A stretch of 5,776 bases of DNA from an uncultured Hyphomicrobiales bacterium (lineage in GTDB: Bacteria; Pseudomonadota; Alphaproteobacteria; Rhizobiales; Beijerinckiaceae): NCBI GenBank assembly GCA_903932565.1, contig CAIZGQ010000418.1, forward strand, positions 1 through 5,776, in the 5' to 3' direction. The first letter of the stretch is position 1. Every line of letters begins with the position of its first letter. The notes under the pieces were generated by a model. That model ran no database searches and had not been told where the DNA came from. It saw nothing but the letters and a program-made list of their open reading frames with translations. Below are positions 1 through 5,434 of the stretch, piece by piece. Made by a program: the position numbers and the translations under genes.

Positions 1-2
1 TG

Positions 3-107
3 CCAGGGTATCCCAGCCCTCAGACTGTCCGCGACGGAGAGACGCTCGTCATCGAGATGTTCAGTAATCCGACGACCGGCCAGAAGATCACCGACTACGT
101 CCACTTC
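3..107 (+). CDS. 3'-truncated coding fragment, unknown protein
   Basis: The frame beginning at base 3 reads about 35 codons, open at the left edge and including residues VRDGETLVIEMFSNPTTGQK. It looks like real protein: almost every third base is C or G, and the composition is balanced and globular. No family is recognised. After the Phe codon at 105-107 the same frame runs into sequence that is plainly the reverse strand of a membrane protein gene, so its natural C-terminus is missing. The open frame continues only as a shadow to 461. The fragment's start lies outside the window. It could instead be chance coding-like sequence, but the sharp change in the coding strand at one point favours a real, broken gene. 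Confidence 0.4.
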
Positions 108-295
108 CCGGTCCACAGCACGCCCGCCATCACATGGATGAAGTTCAGCAGCCACCTGTTGTCGAGCCAGATCGCACCGACCATGACGCCGATGGCCAAA
201 GCGCACCAGATGAGATTGAACAGGTTGATCTTGGCATTTTTGTTGGCGTCGGTGCTGGCGTCCATCGCCGCCGGATCAGCCGTAGTTTCCGCCAT
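95..295 (-). CDS. N-terminal part of an integral membrane protein, broken at its 3' end
   Basis: ATG at 295 opens a protein with a polar, Ala/Asp/Asn-rich cytoplasmic leader (residues 1-25), one clear membrane helix (about 26-44, LFNLIWCALAIGVMVGAIWL) and the start of a second segment, LNFIHVMAGVLWTG. The HVMAGVLWTG pattern resembles the opening of PuuD/CopD-like multi-helix membrane proteins, whose helices continue well beyond this point. Here the frame changes character right after WTG and stops within three codons (KWT, stop at 95-97), so about 63 residues are genuine and the rest of the protein is lost. A purine-rich stretch with GGGGA and GAGG lies just upstream of the ATG. The gene is divergent from the binding protein at 495. 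The exact family is uncertain. Confidence 0.6.
   Translation of the reverse strand: MAETTADPAAMDASTDANKNAKINLFNLIWCALAIGVMVGAIWLDNRWLLNFIHVMAGVLWTGKWT
105..112. other. Probable recombination or assembly junction
   Basis: To the left of this point the coding signal is on the plus strand; to the right it is on the minus strand. Both frames lose sense within the same eight bases: the plus frame after its Phe codon (105-107), the minus frame after its Thr-Gly codons (112-107). No insertion-sequence end, target duplication or long repeat is visible, so the join is either a short-homology rearrangement or a chimeric contig end. Confidence 0.45.
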
Positions 296-494
296 GACCT
301 CGTCCCCGCTGTTTTTAAGGTTGCAGCTTTATTATTCCATAAAAGAAGTCATCGCGGAAAGCAGGGTCGTGATGCTCATCGCGATGGCAGTGCTGACGCT
401 TGAGGATCTTCGTTCATTTTGCGAAGTCTATGGACAGCGGGCAAAACATTTGTTGTTCTGACCCCATAAGCAACATAAACGCGGGGGAGATGAC
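296..494. promoter_or_regulatory. Divergent intergenic region
   Basis: This 199-bp stretch separates the minus-strand membrane protein start (295) from the plus-strand binding protein start (495), so promoters for both should lie here. An AT-rich patch at about 328-347 is the best place for a minus-strand -10 element, but no convincing -35/-10 pair could be fixed on either strand. Visible symmetry includes a perfect 10-bp palindrome CATCGCGATG (377-386), TTTTGC (417-422) facing GCAAAA (441-446), and TGTTG (451-455) facing CAACA (471-475). None matches an operator known to me. Confidence 0.35.
483..488 (+). promoter_or_regulatory. Ribosome binding site of the ModA-like gene
   Basis: GGGGGA lies 6 nt before the ATG at 495. 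This supports that start, which also gives an intact signal peptide. Confidence 0.7.
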
Positions 495-1253
495 ATGCTC
501 GGTAAATTCACAACAGGCTTGGGTTTGGTCATTGCGGTTGCAGCTGCGTCAGCACCTGCCCGCGCCGGGGACATCAAGGTCATTGCAACTTTGGCATGGC
601 CGACCGTGATGAAGGAAATCGCACCCGAGTTTGAGCGCATGACGGGCGAACATCTTGTGGTCGTTTATGGCGGACCCGCGGATGTCAGCAAGCGCGTGAA
701 GGGCGGGGAGGTTTTCGATGTAACCTTGTCCAGTGCTGCGGCCCTCAAGGATTTTGCCGAGCAGAAGCTGGTGGCTGAAGGCAAGCCAATGGGTGTTGCC
801 CATACGGTTGTGATTTACAAAAAAGGCACCAAGGCACCGGATGTTTCAACGCCCGCTGCTGTTGGTGCGCTCGTCAAGCAAGTCAATAAAATTTCCTACA
901 CCGATCCGGCGACTGGTGCGAGCACGGGCATTTTCTTTTTCGACATAGTCAAATCGCAAGGGATGGAAGAGGAGCTGCAAAAGAAGGCGATGATCGTCAA
1001 GCCGGCTGCGGGTGGCGTCCCAGTCAACGAAGGCAATGCGGACATCGGCATTGCGCTGACTTGCGAAGTGGCCGAACTCAAGAATGTGGAAGCTGTGCGG
1101 CTTGTTCCTCTGGACCCGCGCGATACGACATCGTTCGCTTATGGCATGGCGTCGTCATCCCCCAATCCAGAAGGTGCCCACAAGCTGATGGATTTCATTG
1201 CGTCGGCGCGGATGACGCAGGTGATGAACGAGAACGGATTTTTCCGTCAGTGA
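495..1253 (+). CDS. ModA-like periplasmic substrate-binding protein
   Basis: This 252-residue protein fits the type 2 periplasmic-binding fold of the ModA family (COG0725-like), which usually has about 230-260 residues. A signal peptide covers residues 1-24 (hydrophobic 8-20, likely cut after PARA), so it should act in the periplasm. The mature protein opens with IKVIATLAWPTVMKEIAPEF, then VVVYGGPADVSKRV, FDVTLSSAAAL (75-84) and the hinge-region segment SYTDPATGASTGIFF (134-148). The C-terminus LMDFIASARMTQVMNENGF is the usual ModA-type ending. The first ligand loop reads ATLAWPT where ModA normally has a Ser-containing AAASL-type stretch, so the ligand need not be molybdate. No permease or ATPase gene of the Mod type is adjacent; it is either an orphan binding protein or serves distant partners. 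Family assignment is firm, ligand unknown. Confidence 0.87.
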   Translation: MLGKFTTGLGLVIAVAAASAPARAGDIKVIATLAWPTVMKEIAPEFERMTGEHLVVVYGGPADVSKRVKGGEVFDVTLSSAAALKDFAEQKLVAEGKPMGVAHTVVIYKKGTKAPDVSTPAAVGALVKQVNKISYTDPATGASTGIFFFDIVKSQGMEEELQKKAMIVKPAAGGVPVNEGNADIGIALTCEVAELKNVEAVRLVPLDPRDTTSFAYGMASSSPNPEGAHKLMDFIASARMTQVMNENGFFRQ

Positions 1254-1261
1254 GCGGGACG

Positions 1262-1295
1262 CCGTGGGCGTGTGACAGGCTTCACGCAATCACGG
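1262..1295 (+). terminator. Nested hairpin after the ModA-like gene, possible weak terminator
   Basis: CCGTG (1262-1266) pairs with CACGG (1291-1295), and inside it GCGTG (1268-1272) pairs with CACGC (1283-1287) around a 10-nt loop. It begins 8 bp past the stop codon. Only a short ATTTT tract follows at 1310-1314, too far away for a classical rho-independent terminator, so it may instead slow 3' decay of the upstream message. Confidence 0.3.
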
Positions 1296-1324
1296 GCTGA
1301 TCTCATCTGATTTTCAAGACCTGC

Positions 1325-1328
1325 GGAG
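1325..1328 (+). promoter_or_regulatory. Ribosome binding site deciding the NTF2-like start
   Basis: GGAG lies 6 nt before GTG 1335 but directly touches the in-frame TTG at 1329. The spacing makes the GTG the likely start. Confidence 0.6.
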
Positions 1329-1334
1329 TTGCAC

Positions 1335-1742
1335 GTGACGCCTTCCTCACCGACTGATGAGATTGTCGCCAGCCTCATGGCAAAATGGGCGACAAGCTTT
1401 GCAACGCGCAATGCGGACGAGATAGTGGCGCTGTATTCAAAGGACGCCTTGTTTTACGGCGCAACGCCCTCCCTCTTCAAAGGTGATGAGGGTGTTCACG
1501 CTTATTTCAGCGCGTTCTTTCCAAGTGTGCGATCAGCTGAAGCCAAGTTCAGCGATATTACTTCGGTCGCCATAGGCGCGGATATCATCAGCGCAGCGGC
1601 AACGATTGCCTTCACCCTGGATGACGCGCCGACGCCATACGTCTTCCGGCTCACGCATGTGTATCGGCATGAAGGTGATGGCTGGAAAATTTTCAGCCAT
1701 CACGTGTCGCCAAAGGTGTCAGGCTCTTTGCTCAGGAGCTGA
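1335..1742 (+). CDS. NTF2/SnoaL-like small protein
   Basis: This 135-residue protein matches the nuclear transport factor 2 / SnoaL-like fold (SgcJ/EcaC type) in size and pattern. An N-terminal helix pair includes WATSFATRNADEIVALYSKD (18-37), followed by ALFYGATPSLFKGDEGVHAYF, where the family usually has a similar strand-turn-helix. The sheet ends with FRLTHVYRHEGDGWKIFSHH (104-123), the family's typical W-x-I-x-x-HH finish. There is no signal peptide, so it should be cytoplasmic. Members include enzymes, ligand binders and proteins of no known activity, so no reaction is assigned. GTG at 1335 is preferred over TTG at 1329 because of ribosome binding site spacing. It lies 81 bp after the ModA-like gene on the same strand, close enough for co-transcription, though a hairpin lies between them. 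Confidence 0.82.
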   Translation: MTPSSPTDEIVASLMAKWATSFATRNADEIVALYSKDALFYGATPSLFKGDEGVHAYFSAFFPSVRSAEAKFSDITSVAIGADIISAAATIAFTLDDAPTPYVFRLTHVYRHEGDGWKIFSHHVSPKVSGSLLRS

Positions 1743-1769
1743 CACGAATCGCGTATGAAACCGAATCGT

Positions 1770-1793
1770 CACTGGACTATTTCAACGCCAGTG
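1770..1793. terminator. Inverted repeat between convergent genes
   Basis: CACTGG (1770-1775) faces CCAGTG (1788-1793) across a 12-nt loop, overlapping the 3' end of the minus-strand binding protein gene (stop 1777-1779). It sits where the two convergent transcripts must end, but there is no T-run on either side, so a bidirectional terminator role is only a guess. Confidence 0.25.
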
Positions 1794-2745
1794 CTGGTTC
1801 TATGTACTTCTTGACCACAAACGCTTTGTAATCAGGCTGTGCCGAAAGATTGCCGAGTGCAATCTGTGTATCCATGGAAACCTTCAGCGCATCGGCAGTG
1901 ATATCGACGCTTGGCGGATAGACCCCGTCTGCCAGCATCCGCTTGACGGCTGCCTCCACCACGGCGGGTTCGAGCGACGGAAATTCCTTCTTCGCGATTT
2001 CGACCGTCTTGGCTTCATTCTTCGCCATGAAGCGCATCGCCATTTCCATACCGTTGACCATGCGCTGCGCCGTATCGGGATCGACATCGTTGCGTGCGGT
2101 CACAGCGGAGAAGGCATAAGCGCCATAGAGTTTTGGGAAGGCGAGAACAACCTTCATGCCTTTTGCAACGGCCTGGTCAAGACCGGGCTCGTACATCACA
2201 GCGATGTCAGCCTGCTTGGCGACAAACGGGCCCGGCTCCGAGCCGATGGCAACCTGGATCATCTCGACATCGGTCTTCGCATCAAGCCCATTTTCCTTGA
2301 GCAACTTGATAAACAGTGACGTGCTTGTTGTCGGCATCAGGCCCGTGACGACCTTTTGGCCCTTGATGCTTTTGATGCCATCGAACTTGTAATCCGGGGC
2401 CGTGGCGATCCACACAGCCGCGCCGTTGACCACATTGGCGATGATGCCAACAGGACCACCTTTCGACGCTGCAATCGCGGTCCACTCGGGTCCATGGATT
2501 GAAAATTGCGCGCTGCCGGAGATCACCGCGGACAGCGCAACGCTCGGCGCGCCAGCTGTTTCTTTTGTGACGTCAAGACCCTGTTGGGTAAAGAAGCCTT
2601 CATCAATGGCCACATACAGCGGCAAGTACAACATCGATTGGAAAGCTTGCGAGACAATCGCTTTCTTGTTTTCCGCCAGTGCGGGCGAGGCCAGCAACAT
2701 GGCAATCAGGGCAGCAGCACCGGACCGGCGCATCAACAATGACAT
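1777..2745 (-). CDS. NMT1/SsuA-like ABC substrate-binding protein
   Basis: Periplasmic solute receptor of the NitT/TauT (nitrate, sulfonate, taurine, pyrimidine) class, 322 residues, close to the family norm. ATG at 2745 is chosen because GGAGA lies 6 nt before it and because it gives a clean signal peptide: MSLLMRR, hydrophobic core, cut after PALA (residue 24). The frame stays open 50 codons further upstream, but that part overlaps the permease gene. Family features in order: QSMLYLPLYVAIDEGFFTQQ (36-55), where receptors contact ligand; SGSAQFSIHGPEWTAIAA (76-93); the second-domain opening IKSIKGQKVV (124-133); and ADIAVMYEPG (179-188). The protein has no cysteine and so lacks the CCCFC motif of ThiY-type pyrimidine receptors. 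It is the last gene of the ATPase-permease-receptor unit. The ligand is not determinable from sequence alone. Confidence 0.9.
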   Translation of the reverse strand: MSLLMRRSGAAALIAMLLASPALAENKKAIVSQAFQSMLYLPLYVAIDEGFFTQQGLDVTKETAGAPSVALSAVISGSAQFSIHGPEWTAIAASKGGPVGIIANVVNGAAVWIATAPDYKFDGIKSIKGQKVVTGLMPTTSTSLFIKLLKENGLDAKTDVEMIQVAIGSEPGPFVAKQADIAVMYEPGLDQAVAKGMKVVLAFPKLYGAYAFSAVTARNDVDPDTAQRMVNGMEMAMRFMAKNEAKTVEIAKKEFPSLEPAVVEAAVKRMLADGVYPPSVDITADALKVSMDTQIALGNLSAQPDYKAFVVKKYIEPALALK

Positions 2746-2751
2746 CAGACA

Positions 2752-2756
2752 TCTCC
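2752..2756 (-). promoter_or_regulatory. Ribosome binding site of the receptor gene
   Basis: GGAGA on the minus strand ends 6 nt before ATG 2745 and lies in the 29-bp gap after the permease stop. It fixes the start well downstream of the longer open frame. Confidence 0.65.
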
Positions 2757-2774
2757 ATAATTGTGCGGTTGGAC

Positions 2775-3617
2775 TTAAACTTGAACCTGCTGCACCGTGC
2801 TGGCCTGTTTCCACGGCAGAATCGTGCGCTCGATGATTTCGATCACGTAATACAGCACGAACCCCATGATCATCAGCGTGAACAGCCCGACCCAAACGGT
2901 GTTGAGATCATAAAGACTGGAGGCCGTATAAATCATGTGGCCGAGTCCGTGCTGCGACGAGATAAATTCACCCACCACAGCGCCCACAAGTCCAAAGCCA
3001 ATGTTGATGCGGAATGTTGCAATCATGGATGGCAACGTCGACGGCACAACGGCTTTGAAGAACACCTGGTGCTTGTCGGCACCCATGGAGACTAGCAAGG
3101 ATTGCAAATCAGGATCTGCGTCCTTGGCAGCTTGATAGGCCGCAATGAGCGCCACGATGGCCGTGAGAGATACCGACAACGCCACTTTGGAAATGAGCCC
3201 TGTGCCAAACCACAGCACGACAATGGGCGCGAGCGCGATTTTTGGCACGCTGTTGATAGCGACGATGAAAGGCTCAACAAGGCGCGCCACAAAAACGGAA
3301 TACCAGAGAGCAAGGCCGAGGAGCGATCCGAAAATGGTGCCGATGATGAAGCCCAGAATGGCTTCAAAGAAGGTGTACCAGGTGTCGGAGATCAATTCGC
3401 CGCTGGCGATGATTTTAGCTGCGTAGGCAAAAATTCCAGAGGGCGCGCCAACCAGAAAGGCGGAAATCCAGCCCAGACGAACACCGAACTCCCAAAGTGC
3501 AAAAAACACCAGAACAGCGAGGGATTGCAGCACAGCGCGACCCAGCGGGGTATCAAAACGAGACCCTTGCTTGCGGCGCAGTGCGCGCCGCTTCGCCATG
3601 GGAACGGTATCGGGCAT
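2775..3617 (-). CDS. NitT/TauT-type ABC transporter permease
   Basis: Inner-membrane channel subunit of the importer, 280 residues, the usual size for SsuC/TauC-like permeases. A basic leader (MAKRRALRRKQG) is followed by about six membrane helices: roughly 30-47, 84-106, 113-136, 143-163, 197-217 and 240-262. The cytoplasmic coupling loop that contacts the ATPase is visible at 173-196, with the invariant Gly at 179 (VSMGADKHQVFFKAVVPSTLP... region). Its first residues are SLL rather than EAA, a common drift in this class. Other family marks are INSVPKIALAPIVVLWFGTG (121-140) and GAVVGEFISSQHGLGHMI (212-229). The ATG at 3617 lies 8 bp after the ATPase B stop; no strong ribosome binding site is seen, so translational coupling is likely. 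ATG 3599 is a possible alternative start; a TTG at 3665 is unlikely. Confidence 0.92.
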   Translation of the reverse strand: MPDTVPMAKRRALRRKQGSRFDTPLGRAVLQSLAVLVFFALWEFGVRLGWISAFLVGAPSGIFAYAAKIIASGELISDTWYTFFEAILGFIIGTIFGSLLGLALWYSVFVARLVEPFIVAINSVPKIALAPIVVLWFGTGLISKVALSVSLTAIVALIAAYQAAKDADPDLQSLLVSMGADKHQVFFKAVVPSTLPSMIATFRINIGFGLVGAVVGEFISSQHGLGHMIYTASSLYDLNTVWVGLFTLMIMGFVLYYVIEIIERTILPWKQASTVQQVQV

Positions 3618-3625
3618 GGTGATGG

Positions 3626-4408
3626 TCAAGATGTTTTCTCGGTCTGGATGTCGAGTTCTGCGCAAAGCGCATGGAAATAGCCGGAGAAGCGGTTATCGCT
3701 GCGCGCCGCGATGGGGGAGGGCGCATCAATTTCGATATCGTGCACAATTTTAACGCGGGCTGGTCGCCCGCTCAGCACGACAACACGCTTTGATAATGCA
3801 ACCGCTTCGTCGATGTCATGGGTCACAAGAATGACGGTCTTGTGATACGTCTCGACGGCATCCTTCAAAACGCCTTCCAGATAAAGGCGGGTTTGATAAT
3901 CAAGCGCAGAGAAGGGCTCATCGAGCAGGAGAATGTCCGGGTCCATGATCAGCGTGCGGATCAAGGCGACGCGCTGGCGCATGCCGCCGGACAAGGTTTT
4001 GGGATAGGCGTTTTCAAATCCCGCGAGGCCAAAATCTTTCAGATATTCGCGCGCCTTGTCTTCCGCCTCGGCACGATCAACACCGCGCGTCTCAAGGCCG
4101 AGCAAAACGTTGCCCAGTACCGTGCGCCAGGGAAATAGCAAGTCTTTCTGCATCATGTAGCCGACACGTCCGCGCAGGCTCTCAACCTCCTCGCCGCGGA
4201 ACTGGAGCGAGCCGGAATCGGGCTCCAACAGGCCAGCAATGATGTTGAAAATCGTCGTTTTGCCACAGCCTGAGGGGCCGATGATGCTGACGAAATCACG
4301 CTCCTTGATATCGAAGGAGAGATCGTCGAGCACGCAGACGTCCCCTGCCTTGCCGGCGAAGGATTTTCTGACGTTGCGAACGCTGAGCTGTGCGGGAGTA
4401 ATCTGCAT
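3626..4408 (-). CDS. NitT/TauT-type ABC transporter ATPase (ATPase B)
   Basis: Cytoplasmic ATP-hydrolysing subunit that drives import through the adjacent permease; 260 residues, complete. All motifs are intact: Walker A GPSGCGKT (44-51), Q-loop at Q87 followed by the class-typical KDLLFPW, signature LSGGMRQ (139-145), Walker B ILLLDEP (159-165), D-loop SALD (167-170) and H-loop VTHD with His197. The FPW after the Q-loop and the FSALD stretch are typical of SsuB/TauB/NrtD-like ATPases. The C-terminal 50 residues (SGRPARVKIVHDIEI onward) are also normal for that group. It is the first gene of a three-gene unit with the permease and receptor. No clear ribosome binding site precedes ATG 4408. 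The 159-bp gap upstream could hold its own promoter. Confidence 0.93.
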   Translation of the reverse strand: MQITPAQLSVRNVRKSFAGKAGDVCVLDDLSFDIKERDFVSIIGPSGCGKTTIFNIIAGLLEPDSGSLQFRGEEVESLRGRVGYMMQKDLLFPWRTVLGNVLLGLETRGVDRAEAEDKAREYLKDFGLAGFENAYPKTLSGGMRQRVALIRTLIMDPDILLLDEPFSALDYQTRLYLEGVLKDAVETYHKTVILVTHDIDEAVALSKRVVVLSGRPARVKIVHDIEIDAPSPIAARSDNRFSGYFHALCAELDIQTEKTS

Positions 4409-4567
4409 ATAAGCTGGGTAGCAACTTACATGCCACGTGGAGATAATTTGTTTCGCGTGGCGGCGGCCGTCAGCGACGTTTTGCGGCCTTGATACGCATC
4501 ATACGGGACGGCGTTGGGCACGTGGGCTGCAGCTTTCAATTTGCCCATACATAACGCCGCGCGGACG
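4409..4567 (-). promoter_or_regulatory. Intergenic region before the ABC importer unit
   Basis: This 159-bp gap splits an otherwise tightly packed minus-strand gene row, so it may hold a promoter or operator for the importer genes, or a leader. It contains CCACGTGG (4433-4440, perfect palindrome), a second CACGTG core (4519-4524) exactly 85 bp away, a near-palindrome TGATACGCATCA (4490-4501, one mismatched pair) and CCGCGCGG (4557-4564) beside the hydrolase stop. No convincing -35/-10 pair was found. No open frame here looks coding. Confidence 0.35.
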
Positions 4568-5434
4568 TCAGCCGAAAACAAGTTTGACGAGCTCGCGGGT
4601 CAGGGCTCCATCCGGGTTGGCAAGTTCGTCCAGGATGGAAAAGTGATTGTGCCCCGGCAGTGTCTTCAGCTTGATGGATAAATTTTGGCGGACCGCAGCT
4701 GCAGTATAATCCGCACTTTGTCGTTGCAATTCGCTCAATTCGTCACCGCCAACAGCAAGACAGTGTGGCGCGGTGCGCGTCGGTAAATGCGACAACGGAC
4801 TTAAAGCCTGGATTTCGTCGCGCGTTAGCTGAAGCGCTTCGTTGAGATAACTCAACGAGATGGGCTCGAGATCAAAAATACCGCTGATGCAGAGGCTGCT
4901 TTTCACGTGCGGCCATCGGCCTGCAAGTGCCGCCAGATGCCCGCCTGCGGACCAGCCGCCCACGTGCATCCGGGATGCGTCAAATCCAAAGTCGCCGGCA
5001 TGTTGTTCCAGATGCGACAAAGCCTGTTGGATTTCAGCCACGATCTGCGTCAGGCTCGCGTCTGGTGCCAAGGTGTAGCCCAGCATCACAACGTCGATGC
5101 CGTGATGCCGTGGGCCTTCCGACAAAAACGAGAAAAGCTCCTTGGCATTGCGCTGCCAATAGCCTCCGTGAATAAAAACAAACAGCGGTGCGTGCTCTGT
5201 GCCGCTTGGGAAATAATCAAACCGCGTGCGTGCGCGGGGCGCATAGGGCACGTCAAGCTCTGCGCCCGGCATATTGCGCGAGGCCTCGCTTCGGCGCTTC
5301 CAATTGTCCAGCCATTGCGGGCTGTCAATCACGGCGGCGCTATTGTTATAGGCGGCATCAAGGGTTGCGCGATCCATGCCGCGATAGATCGGCTTGGCAG
5401 CCGTGGTGACCTCATTGATATGAGTCACATTCAT
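4568..5434 (-). CDS. Alpha/beta hydrolase, kynurenine formamidase/arylformamidase-like
   Basis: A 288-residue cytoplasmic serine hydrolase with the HSL/arylformamidase layout. The oxyanion-hole motif HGGYW is at 89-93, the nucleophile elbow GWSAG at 160-164 (Ser162), and the likely acid is Asp231 in GGDE. The likely catalytic His is His264 in GHNHFSIL (His262 is the alternative). All are in the right order and spacing. The N-terminal DRATLDAAYNNSAAV (21-35) is the helix usual in formamidase-like members. By family it would hydrolyse an N-formyl or other amide, or a small ester. No kynureninase or tryptophan dioxygenase gene is nearby, so kynurenine is not the supported substrate. The start ATG overlaps the stop of ATPase A by 4 nt (ATGA), implying translational coupling and a role tied to transport. 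There is no signal peptide, so it acts on an imported compound. Confidence 0.85.
   Translation of the reverse strand: MNVTHINEVTTAAKPIYRGMDRATLDAAYNNSAAVIDSPQWLDNWKRRSEASRNMPGAELDVPYAPRARTRFDYFPSGTEHAPLFVFIHGGYWQRNAKELFSFLSEGPRHHGIDVVMLGYTLAPDASLTQIVAEIQQALSHLEQHAGDFGFDASRMHVGGWSAGGHLAALAGRWPHVKSSLCISGIFDLEPISLSYLNEALQLTRDEIQALSPLSHLPTRTAPHCLAVGGDELSELQRQSADYTAAAVRQNLSIKLKTLPGHNHFSILDELANPDGALTRELVKLVFG

Noticed and set aside
57..461. Plus-strand 134-residue open frame
   Set aside because: It joins the left-edge fragment to the antisense of the membrane protein gene and then to non-coding sequence; only its first part (to about 107) looks coding.
450..479. TTGTTG and CATAAA as a promoter for the ModA-like gene
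   Set aside because: Transcription would start at about 485, inside the ribosome binding site, so a normal leader would not be made.
2402..2836. Plus-strand 144-residue open frame
   Set aside because: Antisense to the receptor gene with its signal peptide and family motifs; no motif of its own.
2746..2895. 50-residue N-terminal extension of the receptor
   Set aside because: It overlaps the permease gene, reads as low-sense Arg/His-rich protein, and would bury the signal peptide; the ribosome binding site supports the start at 2745.
3102..3680. Plus-strand 192-residue open frame
   Set aside because: It is antisense to the permease and the end of ATPase B, with highly charged Arg/Asp/Asn-rich, low-hydrophobic composition typical of a shadow frame.
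1777..4408. ThiXYZ-type formylaminopyrimidine importer
   Set aside because: The receptor has no cysteine and so lacks the CCCFC motif of ThiY, and the nearby hydrolase is an alpha/beta-fold enzyme, not the YlmB-type amidohydrolase.
4568..5434. Tryptophan-kynurenine pathway assignment for the hydrolase
   Set aside because: The motifs fit the arylformamidase family, but no kynureninase or tryptophan dioxygenase is nearby and the context is transport.
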